A DNA stretch of 64,000 nucleotides from Tamilnaduibacter salinus (GCF_003096655.1 NZ_QEKQ01000010.1:62001-126000); one strand, 5' to 3'. Positions 44,793-53,887 are shown, numbered from the stretch's first letter. Numbers and translations are program-made. The notes: generated by a model not told the origin, from the letters alone.

Positions 44793-45692
44793 ATGTCCAC
44801 TCTGCCCCCGTCCATGCCCAATCTGGACCTGGACCTGGCCCGAACGTTCGTCGCGATCTGTGAGTCCGGCAATTTTTCCCGCGCTGCAGAGCAGGTGCAC
44901 CGCAGCGCCTCGGCCGTGAGCCTGCAGGTGAAGAAGCTGGAGCAGATGGTGGGCCGGGAGCTGTTCCATCGCGAGACCCGGCGCGTCACCATGACCCGGG
45001 ACGGGGAAATGCTGCTGGGCTACGCGCGACAGTTACTGCGTCTGAACGACGAGGCGTTTTCCCAGTTCCGGTCGTCGCCCTTCAAGGGCCGGGTGCGCCT
45101 CGGCGCCCCCAACGACACCGGCATCGTCGCCATGCCGGACATCCTGCGCCGCTTCGCCACCAGCCATCCAGAGGTGGAGGTGGACGTGCACCTCGGGCGC
45201 ACCACCCATCTGCGCCAGCTCATTGCCGCCGGCGAAATCGACATCGCAATCTTCAGCTTCAGCCCGGATCTGGACCGCCAGCCGCCGATCCACAGCGAAC
45301 CGCTGGTGTGGCTTGGTGCCCGACACGGCGCCGCCAAAGACAAGCGGCCGCTTCCCGTCGCTCTCGCCGAACCCGGCTGCTACTGGCGCACCATGGCTCT
45401 CAAGGCGTTGGGTGACGCGGGAATGGACTACCGCGTCGCGTACACCAGCGAGTTCTGCCAGGCACAGATCGCCGCCGTCCGCGCGGATCTGGCCGTCGCT
45501 CCGCTACCGATCAGCGTCATTGATCACGACATGATTCACTTGGGTACTGATCACGGCCTTCCGAAACTCGACGACTACCGCATGACACTCGCCAAGCGCG
45601 ACGGCGCCGGCCCCGTGGAGGACGCACTGGCCGAGCATATGGTGTCCGGATTCAAATCGATTTCGGAACGGGGAATGCGGTTGTTTGCCTGA
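44793..45692 (+). CDS. LysR-family transcriptional regulator
   Basis: 299 residues. The DNA-binding part reads LDLARTFVAICESGNFSRAA and then VSLQVKKLEQMVGRELFHRE. The effector domain begins GRVRLGAPNDTGIVAMPDIL. It is similar to the LrhA/HexA-like subgroup in the way residues of the N-terminus precede DLDLARTF. AAAGGTAA lies upstream of the ATG. The divergent DUF1127 gene is the nearest candidate target. Confidence 0.86.
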   Translation: MSTLPPSMPNLDLDLARTFVAICESGNFSRAAEQVHRSASAVSLQVKKLEQMVGRELFHRETRRVTMTRDGEMLLGYARQLLRLNDEAFSQFRSSPFKGRVRLGAPNDTGIVAMPDILRRFATSHPEVEVDVHLGRTTHLRQLIAAGEIDIAIFSFSPDLDRQPPIHSEPLVWLGARHGAAKDKRPLPVALAEPGCYWRTMALKALGDAGMDYRVAYTSEFCQAQIAAVRADLAVAPLPISVIDHDMIHLGTDHGLPKLDDYRMTLAKRDGAGPVEDALAEHMVSGFKSISERGMRLFA

Positions 45693-45842
45693 TCCCTCAA
45701 GACCGGCGAAGGCACAGAATCAGACAACGTCCATTGGACCGGTACAGTCGGTTCCTCTCACTCGCTGTACCGTTTCTGTAATGGGCCATCTGTACTGCAT
45801 TCCGGGACTGATTGCCCCCTTTGTATCGGGCCGCGCCGGTCG

Positions 45843-46490
45843 TCACCCCGCTCGACAGATCATGATATTAATGAGCTTCTCCACCACCTCGCCGGTATTA
45901 CTGAGAGCCTGTTCGTGGTGCTGGCAGGCATCCACAACCTCAAATCCGCCCGCCCTCAGCAACCCGCCAATCCGCTCCTGGTCATAAAGCTCAAAACCGT
46001 AGGGCACGAACGGCAGGTCCTTCATAAAAGAACGATCACCGAATGCAAGGCAAAGCACACCACCCGCTTTGAGGACCCTGTGAATCTCCGCAAGCTGTGC
46101 CGCCGGCTGTTCCCAAAAATAGAGGGTGTGGATCGTTAACACTTTGTCGAACGATTCCGCTTCAAAAGGCAGCTCCTGCGCGTCGCCCTGCCGAAACCGG
46201 GCTCTCCCGGACTCAATCAACCGCCCATTCAGTCGCTCAGCTTCTGCGACCATCTCCGCTGACCAGTCAACTCCCGTGTAGGTAACGCCCCTGGCCGCTT
46301 CAACGATATCGGCCACGAAGGCACCATTACCCGGTCCGATCTCCAATACCGAGTCATCTGCCCCCATCCCCAGGCGCTCAATACACTGGTTGTTCAACAG
46401 CCGGTTGGCTTCATTCATTCGTTCACCAACCTCAACGGCATCGCGACCACTGGGGCAGCGCAGCTGTGACGCAAGCGTTTTTGAATCCAT
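45843..46490 (-). CDS. class I SAM-dependent methyltransferase
   Basis: 215 residues. Methyltransf_11/25-type core: motif I VLEIGPGNGAFVADIV, acidic residue in YTGVDWSAEM, motif II QGDAQELPFEAESFDKVL, and motif III HRVLKAGGVLCLAFGD. GGGAGGCGAC precedes the ATG at 46490. The UbiE-like layout suggests a small-molecule substrate; none can be named. Stand-alone gene. Confidence 0.85.
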   Translation of the reverse strand: MDSKTLASQLRCPSGRDAVEVGERMNEANRLLNNQCIERLGMGADDSVLEIGPGNGAFVADIVEAARGVTYTGVDWSAEMVAEAERLNGRLIESGRARFRQGDAQELPFEAESFDKVLTIHTLYFWEQPAAQLAEIHRVLKAGGVLCLAFGDRSFMKDLPFVPYGFELYDQERIGGLLRAGGFEVVDACQHHEQALSNTGEVVEKLINIMICRAG

Positions 46491-46660
46491 GTCGCCTCCC
46501 TACGGCGCGAATCACATCTGGCAAGGCGTTCATTGAACGGGCAAACAGCACCCAATCCGAATCCTTTCCATGACGGGGATTGAACCAGCGCAGATCCGTT
46601 GTCATCTATGATCGGTAAACAAATACGGTTATACGTTACGACAACTGCTCTGACACTCAT

Positions 46661-47158
46661 ATGCCCGAAAAGCCCCCACTGCAGACGCTGTTCGATACGC
46701 TGCCCCAGAGTGGTCGCGTTGTATGGATTGGTGTCCGCCCCGCCCGCGGGGAGCCCATGACCGCGCTGGAGCGCGTCTGGGTGATGCCGGGCAAGGGTCT
46801 GGACGGCGATCGCTTCAAAGGCCGCGGTACCAGCAAACGGCAGGTCACTCTCATCCAGCAGGAACACCTGCACGCCATCGCCTCCTGCCTACAACGGGAT
46901 GCCATCCGCCCTGAGACTTTCCGCCGCAACATCGTCGTCTCCGGTCTGAACCTGCTGGCGCTGAAAGGCAAGACCTTCCGCATCGGTGACGTCACACTGG
47001 AATACACGGGGCTATGCCACCCCTGCAGCAAAATGGAAACCGCCCTCGGGCCTGGCGGTTACAACGCCATGCGCGGGCATGGCGGAATCACAACAAGGGT
47101 GGTGGAAGGCGGCGAGCTGGCGCTCGGGGACGCGGTCCGGGCGCTACCGGGGGCCTGA
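46661..47158 (+). CDS. MOSC-domain protein
   Basis: 165 residues forming a single MOSC domain. LDGDRFKGRGTSKRQVTLIQQEHL is characteristic, as is FRRNIVVSGLNLLALKGK, and LCHPCSKMETALG contains the conserved cysteine that binds molybdenum cofactor or transfers sulfur. MOSC proteins handle Moco or reduce N-hydroxylated compounds, as YiiM does in E. coli. No redox partner domain is fused. Convergent with the small gene ending at 47177. Confidence 0.87.
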   Translation: MPEKPPLQTLFDTLPQSGRVVWIGVRPARGEPMTALERVWVMPGKGLDGDRFKGRGTSKRQVTLIQQEHLHAIASCLQRDAIRPETFRRNIVVSGLNLLALKGKTFRIGDVTLEYTGLCHPCSKMETALGPGGYNAMRGHGGITTRVVEGGELALGDAVRALPGA

Positions 47159-47176
47159 CGTTGCCCTGCCCCACGC

Positions 47177-47395
47177 TCACTGTCGTAGTCGGTCGCGGTA
47201 ATGTGCATCCGTCCAACACCGTGGCAGGGCCTCGCCGGATGGGAACGCCAGCTTACTCTTGTCGAAAGGCTCCGGATCCTGGGCCTCCTCACCGAAGTGC
47301 AGGCAGCCCCGGACGGTCGGTTCGAGCGGATTGAACAGCCCCTGCAGATCGAGCACTTCCACCAGATGGCCAGTGGCTTTTTCCGCCAATAGCAT
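47177..47395 (-). CDS. small conserved hypothetical protein
   Basis: 72 residues starting MLLAEKATGHLVEVLDLQGL. GGAGGG sits 4 bases before the ATG at 47395, which decides this start over the open frame's upstream end at 47440. The central FDKSKLAFPSGEALPRCW is a compact, conserved-looking motif with one Cys and a terminal DAHYRDR. I recall similar unannotated small proteins in marine gammaproteobacteria (unverified), sometimes labelled acetyltransferase without support. Soluble, no signal peptide. Function unknown. Confidence 0.6.
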   Translation of the reverse strand: MLLAEKATGHLVEVLDLQGLFNPLEPTVRGCLHFGEEAQDPEPFDKSKLAFPSGEALPRCWTDAHYRDRLRQ

Positions 47396-47656
47396 AACGC
47401 CCTCCCCGATCCTTGTGTCGGCTGCGCCAGTGCAACCCAAGTGACATCAGCGTTACCCTCAGCATAGACCCGATGGCTTGAAAGCGGGATGCCCGAGAGA
47501 GGCACCCTCGCCTTTCATTCGCTTTCGCTAAAACCTGAACATCAGTTCACAACCCCACATGCCAGTGCTACTTTAGTCGAATAAGGGACTTTCGTGTTTT
47601 AACGCGTGGCAGTGACGCCGTGGCCAATGAACGTTGCAGTGTGGAGACCCGCGGTT

Positions 47657-48712
47657 ATGGGTGAGGCGGACGATGCGGATGACGAGGTGATCGCCGAGCT
47701 ACGCGAAAAGGCTGCGCGGCTAGAAACCCTTGAGACTCAGCTCCGAGCATTGGAGCAGGAGCGTGAAGACTTGCTGGATAGCAAGCAGAGGATGTCCAGT
47801 GAACTCGACCAATACCAGAAACGGCTGACAGAGTGGGAGTGGTTCTTTGAACATTCCGTTCAGATGTTATGCATTGCCGGATTGGATGGTTATTTCAAGC
47901 GGGTGAATGCTGCATTTGCGGACACCCTGGGCTACTCAAAGGAAGAGTTGCTGTCACGACCGATCCTGGACTTTGTGCACCCCGACGACACTGCCAAAAC
48001 AATCCGGGAACTAGAAGGACTCGGCGTCGGGCGCAACAGTATCAGTTTTGAGAATCACTATCGCGCCGGAGACGGAAGCTGGCGCAGGATCGCCTGGCAC
48101 TGCCCAGCGGTCACCGACGTGACCACCAAACTATTTGCGGTTGCCCGCGATGTCACTGAAGACCGCCGTAAAGAAGAGGCCATCCTGTACAAGGCCTCCC
48201 ATGATTCACTGACCGGACTGCACAACCGGGCCGCATTTGAAGAGAGTCTTGAGCGGGCTATTGCGCAACAACGCCGAACCCGCAAAGGCGAGGTGGTGCT
48301 TTATCTGGTCGACCTCGATGGTTTCAAAGCAGTCAACGACCAATACGGACACATGGCCGGGGACCATCTGCTGCAGGTGATTTCAGAGCGGCTCCGGACC
48401 ATCCAGCGGGCGGCCGACATGGTCGCAAGAGTGGGAGGTGATGAGTTTGTGTTCCTGGCGGACGGCGACACGGAAGCCACTGGCATCTGTCCTTACAAAC
48501 CTCTGGCGGAGCGTATCATTGGCCAGGTCAGCGAACCCATCGAACTGAACGACGGCATCGTCACCGTGAACTGCAGTGTGGGCATCTCTACGCTTCCCGG
48601 AACCGCCGATGATGCCTCCTCGTTGATGGTCCAGGCCGACCAGGCGATGTACGCCACCAAGCGTTCTGGTAAGAACGGTTTCCGCAAGTTCGATCCGTCC
48701 CTGACCAGATAA
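47657..48712 (+). CDS. PAS-GGDEF diguanylate cyclase
   Basis: About 351 residues, cytoplasmic. An N-terminal coiled coil (residues about 10-55, DEVIAELREKAARLETLETQ onward) is followed by a PAS domain (about 60-175; VQMLCIAGLDGYFKRVNAAF) and a GGDEF domain (about 190-345). The active-site GGDEF is intact, with an RxxD inhibitory site (RAAD) upstream, and DLDGFKAVNDQYGH is canonical. It should make c-di-GMP with product inhibition. The frame is open from a GTG at 47606; ATG 47657 has a GGAG 10 bases upstream and is preferred. Confidence 0.88.
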   Translation: MGEADDADDEVIAELREKAARLETLETQLRALEQEREDLLDSKQRMSSELDQYQKRLTEWEWFFEHSVQMLCIAGLDGYFKRVNAAFADTLGYSKEELLSRPILDFVHPDDTAKTIRELEGLGVGRNSISFENHYRAGDGSWRRIAWHCPAVTDVTTKLFAVARDVTEDRRKEEAILYKASHDSLTGLHNRAAFEESLERAIAQQRRTRKGEVVLYLVDLDGFKAVNDQYGHMAGDHLLQVISERLRTIQRAADMVARVGGDEFVFLADGDTEATGICPYKPLAERIIGQVSEPIELNDGIVTVNCSVGISTLPGTADDASSLMVQADQAMYATKRSGKNGFRKFDPSLTR

Positions 48713-48762
48713 GGCGCCTGGATGACCGGGGTCAGATCGATTTTTCTTTCAATCGGGTTTCG

Positions 48763-49656
48763 TCAAGGTCGCTTGCGCCGCGTAAAACCCTGGCGTTTCA
48801 GGCCGTTAAAAATCTCCGGCACTTTGAGGGGCACGAACGTCCGCGCTGTTTTCAGAAGACTGATGACAACGTGCATTCGCTTGTACCACAGCACGCTGCG
48901 AATCTTTGTCTTCATCGGACGGTAGCCCTCCTGGTACAGCGCCTCCACGCGATCGGCGTTGTTCGTCAGGCTGTAGTCGCTCAGATCCAGAGGCACCGGG
49001 ATGTCGGCCGTCTTCAACTGCTTGCGGGTGTTGAAGTCGATGCCAATGTTGATGGCGTTCGCGATCACATCGAACGTGCCTTCCGGCTTCGGATAGCGCC
49101 GGACATGACTGAGGTCCACGGCGACGGTGATGCCCGCACCCATCCTTGCCAACGGTGAGATCGGGACGTTCTCGACGAGCCCCCCGTCCACCAGCGTCCG
49201 CCCGTCGATTTCCACGGGCACGAACAGCCCGGGCACGGCCATGGAGGCGCACACGACGTCCGCCAGATTCCCCTCCCGGAAGATCAGCTGTTCGCCGGTT
49301 TCGATATCCGTTGCGCAGATCGCCAGTGGAATGTCGGCGTCCTCGACCCGGACATCCCCCAGATCCCGCAGAATCATCTCGCGAATGGCATCGGTACTGA
49401 AAAGGCCCCCTCGCTCAAAGGTAAAATTGATGATCTTTGAGAGGTTCAGCGTCGAGCATATGGACAGGATGGACTCCGCCGGGCGACCAAAGGCGTAATA
49501 GCTTGCAATGAGCGCGCCCGCACTGGTCCCCGAGATACAGTGAATCCCGATCCGCTCTTCCTCGAACGCTTTGAGAGCACCGATATGGGCGATGCCCTTG
49601 GCCGCACCGCCCCCCAGGGCGAGACCGATGCGGGTGTTGAAGGGGTTGAATGTCAT
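48763..49656 (-). CDS. patatin-like phospholipase (RssA-like)
   Basis: 297 residues. The oxyanion loop LALGGGAAKGIAHIG, the nucleophile elbow GTSAG and the catalytic Asp in LVDGGLVENVP form the complete Ser-Asp dyad of bacterial patatins. There is no signal peptide or transmembrane segment, so it is probably cytoplasmic like E. coli RssA rather than secreted like ExoU. The C-terminal 60 residues are basic and may contact membranes. Expected activity is lysophospholipase or acyl hydrolase on membrane lipids. It converges on the PAS-GGDEF gene. Confidence 0.88.
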   Translation of the reverse strand: MTFNPFNTRIGLALGGGAAKGIAHIGALKAFEEERIGIHCISGTSAGALIASYYAFGRPAESILSICSTLNLSKIINFTFERGGLFSTDAIREMILRDLGDVRVEDADIPLAICATDIETGEQLIFREGNLADVVCASMAVPGLFVPVEIDGRTLVDGGLVENVPISPLARMGAGITVAVDLSHVRRYPKPEGTFDVIANAINIGIDFNTRKQLKTADIPVPLDLSDYSLTNNADRVEALYQEGYRPMKTKIRSVLWYKRMHVVISLLKTARTFVPLKVPEIFNGLKRQGFTRRKRP

Positions 49657-49889
49657 GGATAAGAGCCTGCAACGATTTTCAGAGCCAGAAGCCCGGAAAT
49701 TGTAGCAGGCCGGCCGGTTTTGGCGGCGCAGCGCCCCGCAAGATGGAACACCAGAAGGTCCCTATTGTCTTCCCGTGCCTGTCATAAACGCCCTTTTACC
49801 GGCGGGGATCGCCTCACTGATGCCCCCCCTCAAAGCCTCCGCCGAAGTCCGGGCCGGTGGGTTGCTTCTCAGTCGGTCGACCGACCCCA

Positions 49890-50966
49890 CTAACGTCTTC
49901 CATTCGCGCGGCCCCGATACTCGGGACGGATGGTTTCCCCATGACGCAGCAGAAAGAAGGTGTCCTCGGCAATGCCCGCTCTCTTTCGCGCTCGGGCCAG
50001 CTCCTTAGGCGGCTCATCGAGGGGTTCGTCCGTCAGTCCCTCGAAAGTTCCCCAGTGAATACCCAGTGACTGGCGGGCATTGATGTCCAGATGCGCCTGG
50101 ACCGCCTCCTCCGGGTTCACATGGAACGCCTTCATGAACCAGCGCGGCTCGTAGGCACCGATGGGTAAAGCGGCCAGATCGAATCCGTCCGTTCGCTGAC
50201 CAATATCGCGCAGGTCCTCTGAATACCCAAAGTCACCGCCAAAGAAGAAGGAATAATCCGGATGCTCCACCGCCCAGGCACCCCAGAGCTGCTCCCCCTG
50301 GTCCCAGGGCGTTCGCGAACTCCAGTGCTGCACGGGCAGGAACTGGATCGTGAAGCCGTCGTATTCCCGACTCTCCCACCAGTCCATGGCGGTCAGATGC
50401 GCGCCATCCCCGTCGGTAATGTGCTCCCGGAACCACTCCCCCATCCCCAGAGGGATGAAAAACCGCGGCGGTCCACCCTCCTGCTGGAACAGACGGCGCA
50501 CCGAAGACGCATCGAGGTGGTCATAGTGATTGTGGGAAATGACCACCAGATCGATCCGGGGCAGCTCCGACAGCGCCACGCCTGGGCGCTGGTGGCGCGG
50601 CGGTCCGGCGAAGGACAGCGGCGAGGCCCGGTCCGAGAACTGGGGATCGGTCAGCACGTTCGTGCCAGCCACCTGCAGCAGGACCGTCGCATGTCCAATC
50701 CAGGTCACCGCCACGTCCTCCGGGTTGCTCTGGATCAGCTCCAGATCCGGCTCCACCGGTTCAATAGGACGCTCCGCCGGCCTCGGCCGGACCGACCAGA
50801 AGCGATTCCACTGCCAGCGGATAAAATCCCAGCCGCTATTGTGTTCATGGGGGTAGCGATTCTGGAACCCACTGGGGGTATGGTACGGTTTGTTGGGGTC
50901 GTAGTGTTTGTTGACATTGCTGCAACCGGAACCAACCATCGGTAACACCAGAGCCGTCGAACACAA
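49890..50966 (-). CDS. MBL-fold hydrolase, lipoprotein (NAPE-PLD-like)
   Basis: 358 residues. A lipobox GSGC near residue 12-15 marks it as an envelope lipoprotein. The beta-lactamase-fold metal motifs are AVTWIGHATVLLQ, VVISHNHYDHLDASSV (HxHxDH) and FGGDFGYS. This combination matches the NAPE-phospholipase-D/RomA-like branch (Lactamase_B_2). No ATG or GTG precedes the signal peptide in frame; TTG 50966 gives a very short, uncharged signal. Upstream in-frame sequence (KRVILKFIRITLL) looks like the natural n-region but lacks a standard start codon. Expected to hydrolyse phosphodiesters or organophosphates; substrate unknown. Confidence 0.8.
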   Translation of the reverse strand: MCSTALVLPMVGSGCSNVNKHYDPNKPYHTPSGFQNRYPHEHNSGWDFIRWQWNRFWSVRPRPAERPIEPVEPDLELIQSNPEDVAVTWIGHATVLLQVAGTNVLTDPQFSDRASPLSFAGPPRHQRPGVALSELPRIDLVVISHNHYDHLDASSVRRLFQQEGGPPRFFIPLGMGEWFREHITDGDGAHLTAMDWWESREYDGFTIQFLPVQHWSSRTPWDQGEQLWGAWAVEHPDYSFFFGGDFGYSEDLRDIGQRTDGFDLAALPIGAYEPRWFMKAFHVNPEEAVQAHLDINARQSLGIHWGTFEGLTDEPLDEPPKELARARKRAGIAEDTFFLLRHGETIRPEYRGRANGRR

Positions 50967-51068
50967 TAGAGTGATTCGGATGAACTTGAGAATAACCCGT
51001 TTCCCCGCTTGTTGACCTGAGCCAGACGTCTGCGAAGTGTAACGCAGACCATCGCCAGAATCGCGGGC

Positions 51069-51704
51069 TCAGGACAACCAGTCCAGCCCCAGAACCAGGC
51101 GTGGCACACCGTCCGGCTCTGGCGAGCGATGAACAAGACCATGCCCTTCATTGCCAACCCACGACGCCCCCTTCAGCAACGACACGGCGGCAGTCGGAAT
51201 CCTCTCGATCTGCGCATGGCCAATCGCCTGTTCCGGGAGTGGGCGCGATGAGTCGCCTCGTCGCACCCACGCTTCAGGTAACCATTCCGTTCCCGGCCCC
51301 GTGTACGTCACCAGCAGCCTAGCGGGCACTCGGTCATAGTGGAAGCGCGGGCACATGGTACCGCGCAGAACGTGAAGGCGAACGCCTACCCCCGCAGGCT
51401 CAAACAGGCACTGGAACATGGCAATCATCTCGTCCACGTCCCTCACCCAGCTCTCCGCTCCTGGCATATTCCGTGCCCATTCCGGCAACATTGCGCCGGC
51501 ACTGTCCTCCTCTTCCAGTGCCAGAAAACGCTCAAAAGTGCCTGCCTCCCGAGCGAAGCGATCTGCAAACCGGGCACACTCAGGCGACAGCGATCGCTCC
51601 CAGATCACCAGATTGACCTCATCCCGGAAAATTTCTGTCAGGCACTCGGCTTTGTCACCCCGCACGGCAATGGGATGTGTCAGCAGACTCTTATCGACAT
51701 GCAT
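51069..51704 (-). CDS. DUF1826 protein, zinc-starvation associated
   Basis: 211 residues. DUF1826 family, recognised by its layout (FLALEEEDSAGAMLPEWARN, LHVLRGTMCPRFHYDRVPAR, VTYTGPGTEWLPE, LKGASWVGNEGHGLVHRSP). The family is known to occur beside COG0523 GTPases in Zur regulons. His and Cys residues (MCPRFHYD, HGLVHRS) could bind metal. The start at 51704 has GGAG 9 bases upstream; the frame is open far beyond it. It is divergent from the COG0523 gene, with a Zur box between. Biochemical role unknown. Confidence 0.8.
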   Translation of the reverse strand: MHVDKSLLTHPIAVRGDKAECLTEIFRDEVNLVIWERSLSPECARFADRFAREAGTFERFLALEEEDSAGAMLPEWARNMPGAESWVRDVDEMIAMFQCLFEPAGVGVRLHVLRGTMCPRFHYDRVPARLLVTYTGPGTEWLPEAWVRRGDSSRPLPEQAIGHAQIERIPTAAVSLLKGASWVGNEGHGLVHRSPEPDGVPRLVLGLDWLS

Positions 51705-51757
51705 AAGCGATCGCTCCACGCAATACAGATGACTGGAAATTGAAAACCACCTCAATA

Positions 51758-51774
51758 ATGTTATGTTATAACAT
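51758..51774. promoter_or_regulatory. Zur box in the divergent DUF1826/COG0523 promoter
   Basis: ATGTTAT-GTT-ATAACAT: two perfect 7-bp arms with a 3-base spacer, matching the gammaproteobacterial Zur consensus (arms ATGTTAT and ATAACAT, 3-base spacer). It lies 54 bases upstream of the DUF1826 start and 63 before the GTPase start. Repression of both genes by zinc-loaded Zur follows by family knowledge. An overlapping palindrome TATGTTATAACATA (51762-51775) is part of the same site. Confidence 0.88.
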
Positions 51775-51836
51775 ACAAAACGGAAACACCGCACCGATGT
51801 GCGGCTGCTCGCCTTCAGAACAATGGGACACAAATC

Positions 51837-53039
51837 ATGAATCAAACAGACAGGCGTCTTCCGGTGACTGTATTGTCCGGATTCCTTGGCGCCGGAAAAA
51901 CGACGGTGTTGAACCACATTCTGAATAATCGCGACGGCAAACGCGTTGCCGTGATCGTCAACGATATGAGTGAGGTCAACATTGATGGGTCGCTGGTGCA
52001 GCAGGAAGTGACTCTGAACCGCTCCGAGGAGAAACTGGTGGAGATGAGCAACGGCTGCATCTGCTGCACTCTGCGCGAGGATCTGCTCGTCGAAGTACGC
52101 GAACTGGCTGAGACCGGGCATTTCGACTGCCTGGTGATCGAATCCACCGGCATCTCTGAGCCGCTCCCGGTGGCTGAAACCTTTACCTTCGCCGACGAAG
52201 ACGGTGTCAGCCTGTCCGATATTGCCCGCCTGGACACAATGGTCACCGTGGTGGATGCGGTGAACTTTCTGAACGATTACGACGAGGCGCAGTCGCTACA
52301 GGAAACCGGAGAGAGCCTCGGCGAGGAAGACGAGCGCAGCGTTGCCGATCTTCTGGTGGACCAGATCGAGTTCAGTGACATTCTACTGATCAGCAAAACC
52401 GATCTGGCCACTCCGGAGCAGCTGACACGTCTGAGGGGCATACTTCGCAGCCTCAATGCCGAGGCTGAAATTCTCCCCATCACACAGGGCGCAGTGCCGC
52501 TCGACAAGGTTCTGGAAACGGGTCGCTTCAGTTTTGAACACGCTCAGCAGGCGCCCGGCTGGTTAAAAGAAATGCGCGGCGAACACATACCGGAAACCGA
52601 AGAGTACGGCATTTCCAGCTTCGTCTACCGTGCCCGCCGCCCCTTTCACCCAGCCAAGTTCTACGATTTCCTGCACCAGGGCATTTCCAGTGGCAAGCTG
52701 ATTCGATCAAAAGGTTATTTCTGGCTCGCTACCCGCCCGGAATTTGCAGGTAACTGGAGCCAGGCTGGCGGCATTGCCCGGCACGGGTTTGCGGGTATGT
52801 TCTGGAAGGCGGTGCCGGAGACCAACTGGCCCCAAGACCCGGCGTATCGCCAGGCGATTATGGATAGCTGGGAGGAGCCTTTCGGCGATATGCGCCAGGA
52901 GCTGGTGTTCATTGGCCAGAATCTCGACAGATCGGCCATTACACGCCGTCTCGACGGGTGCCTGCTGGATGACCGGCAGCTGCTGGCGGGCCGATCCTTT
53001 TGGCAGACACTGAATGACCCATTCCCAGCCTGGGAATGA
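51837..53039 (+). CDS. COG0523 GTPase, zinc metallochaperone (ZigA/YeiR-like)
   Basis: 400 residues. G1 P-loop GFLGAGKTT, metal-binding CxCC in [14 protein letters not shown], Walker-B-like ESTGISEP and SKTD (G4) define a CobW/COG0523 GTPase. The C-terminal CobW_C domain (from about residue 255) includes [20 protein letters not shown]. The Zur box, the DUF1826 neighbour and the CICC motif place it in the zinc-delivery subgroup (ZNG1/ZigA type), which supplies zinc to essential enzymes during starvation. ATG 51837 directly precedes the conserved N-terminus. Confidence 0.92.
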   Translation: MNQTDRRLPVTVLSGFLGAGKTTVLNHILNNRDGKRVAVIVNDMSEVNIDGSLVQQEVTLNRSEEKLVEMSNGCICCTLREDLLVEVRELAETGHFDCLVIESTGISEPLPVAETFTFADEDGVSLSDIARLDTMVTVVDAVNFLNDYDEAQSLQETGESLGEEDERSVADLLVDQIEFSDILLISKTDLATPEQLTRLRGILRSLNAEAEILPITQGAVPLDKVLETGRFSFEHAQQAPGWLKEMRGEHIPETEEYGISSFVYRARRPFHPAKFYDFLHQGISSGKLIRSKGYFWLATRPEFAGNWSQAGGIARHGFAGMFWKAVPETNWPQDPAYRQAIMDSWEEPFGDMRQELVFIGQNLDRSAITRRLDGCLLDDRQLLAGRSFWQTLNDPFPAWE

Positions 53040-53092
53040 CCACCCCGAAAGAATGCACGATAGTGCGGGGGAAAGGTGTCGAGTCAGTCAAT

Positions 53093-53159
53093 GCGAGCCA
53101 GGCTCACTCAACCGTCTTTTGCCATGTCCCTGTCGGGAAGCCCAGTCGACCTGGCTCGC
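53093..53159. repeat. spaced inverted repeat upstream of a lipoprotein gene
   Basis: GCGAGCCAGG (53093-53102) and CCTGGCTCGC (53150-53159) are perfect inverted repeats with a 47-base centre. They lie just after the GTPase gene, which ends at 53039. A terminator for that gene or a folded leader are both possible. Confidence 0.4.
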
Positions 53160-53204
53160 GCTACCCATAAGACTGTCGATCGCGTAAGATTCCAACCAGT
53201 CATC

Positions 53205-53232
53205 AAGAGAGTGGGAGCTCTCCCACGCTCTT
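53205..53232. terminator. hairpin with GTGGGAG/CTCCCAC stem
   Basis: GTGGGAG (53211-53217) and CTCCCAC (53220-53226), extended by AAGAG/CTCTT on the outside with one mismatch. It is 60 bases before the lipoprotein start at 53291. No T-run follows, so it may be a regulatory hairpin in the leader rather than a terminator. Confidence 0.4.
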
Positions 53233-53290
53233 GCTCAGGGCGGCGTGCGTCATTCAAGATCCTGTTTTTTGAGTCAAGGAGGCCGACATC

Positions 53291-53887
53291 ATGCGCTTTA
53301 CTCTCTTGGTGGTGCTTGTTGCCCTAACGCTGGTCGGGTGCTCTTCGCGTCAATTAACCGACAACTTGAACGGGTCCACGGCCCAGCGGCTGGTGACGCA
53401 TAGCATCGACGACCTGATGGGTGAGCTGGAACACGAGCGGTTAGAGCGGCTCAAGGGGCAACGCGTTTACCTGGAAACGAACTTCCCGTACCCATCGAGG
53501 CAAAAGGCGTCCGGGGATCAATCGTTGGTCAAGGATTATGCGGACAAACGCCTGGCCCTGGCACTGCAGCGCCAGTTTGGGGCGCAGATGGTCGACTCGA
53601 AAGCGCAAGCCGACCAGGTAATGAACGTCTTCTACAATTCGTTGGCCACGGACCAGAGTGATTTCGGGTTTTCAGTCCCACTGGGCTTTATCCCCGGCAT
53701 TGGTCAGAATGCGAAGATCAACCTCATTACCCTGGAGAAATACCACGGTATTTCGGAAATGTACTATTTCATCGGGGCAACCGGTGTCGAAAACCGCAGC
53801 GATACACTCCAGGCCGTTGTGCGCACCGACGCTCTGGGGCTGCCGTTCATTACCATCCCGTTTTCAAATCTCGATCGCGAGGAATAG
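53291..53887 (+). CDS. hypothetical lipoprotein
   Basis: 198 residues. A lipoprotein signal peptide with lipobox LVGC (Cys17) is followed by SSRQ, suggesting outer-membrane sorting. The mature part is not recognised; it has alternating polar and hydrophobic segments (QVMNVFYNSLATDQSDFGFS, VPLGFIPGIGQNAKINLITL) and could adopt a beta-rich fold. AAGGAGG precedes the ATG. Function unknown. Confidence 0.75.
   Translation: MRFTLLVVLVALTLVGCSSRQLTDNLNGSTAQRLVTHSIDDLMGELEHERLERLKGQRVYLETNFPYPSRQKASGDQSLVKDYADKRLALALQRQFGAQMVDSKAQADQVMNVFYNSLATDQSDFGFSVPLGFIPGIGQNAKINLITLEKYHGISEMYYFIGATGVENRSDTLQAVVRTDALGLPFITIPFSNLDREE

Noticed and set aside
48721-48752. GGGGTCAGATCGATTTTTC stretch resembling REP-associated repeats
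   Set aside because: No second copy in the window and no dyad symmetry that would support a REP element.
49872-49885. 14-bp perfect palindrome GTCGGTCGACCGAC as an operator
   Set aside because: Located 3' of a gene with no promoter nearby, and about four such palindromes are expected by chance in 64 kb.
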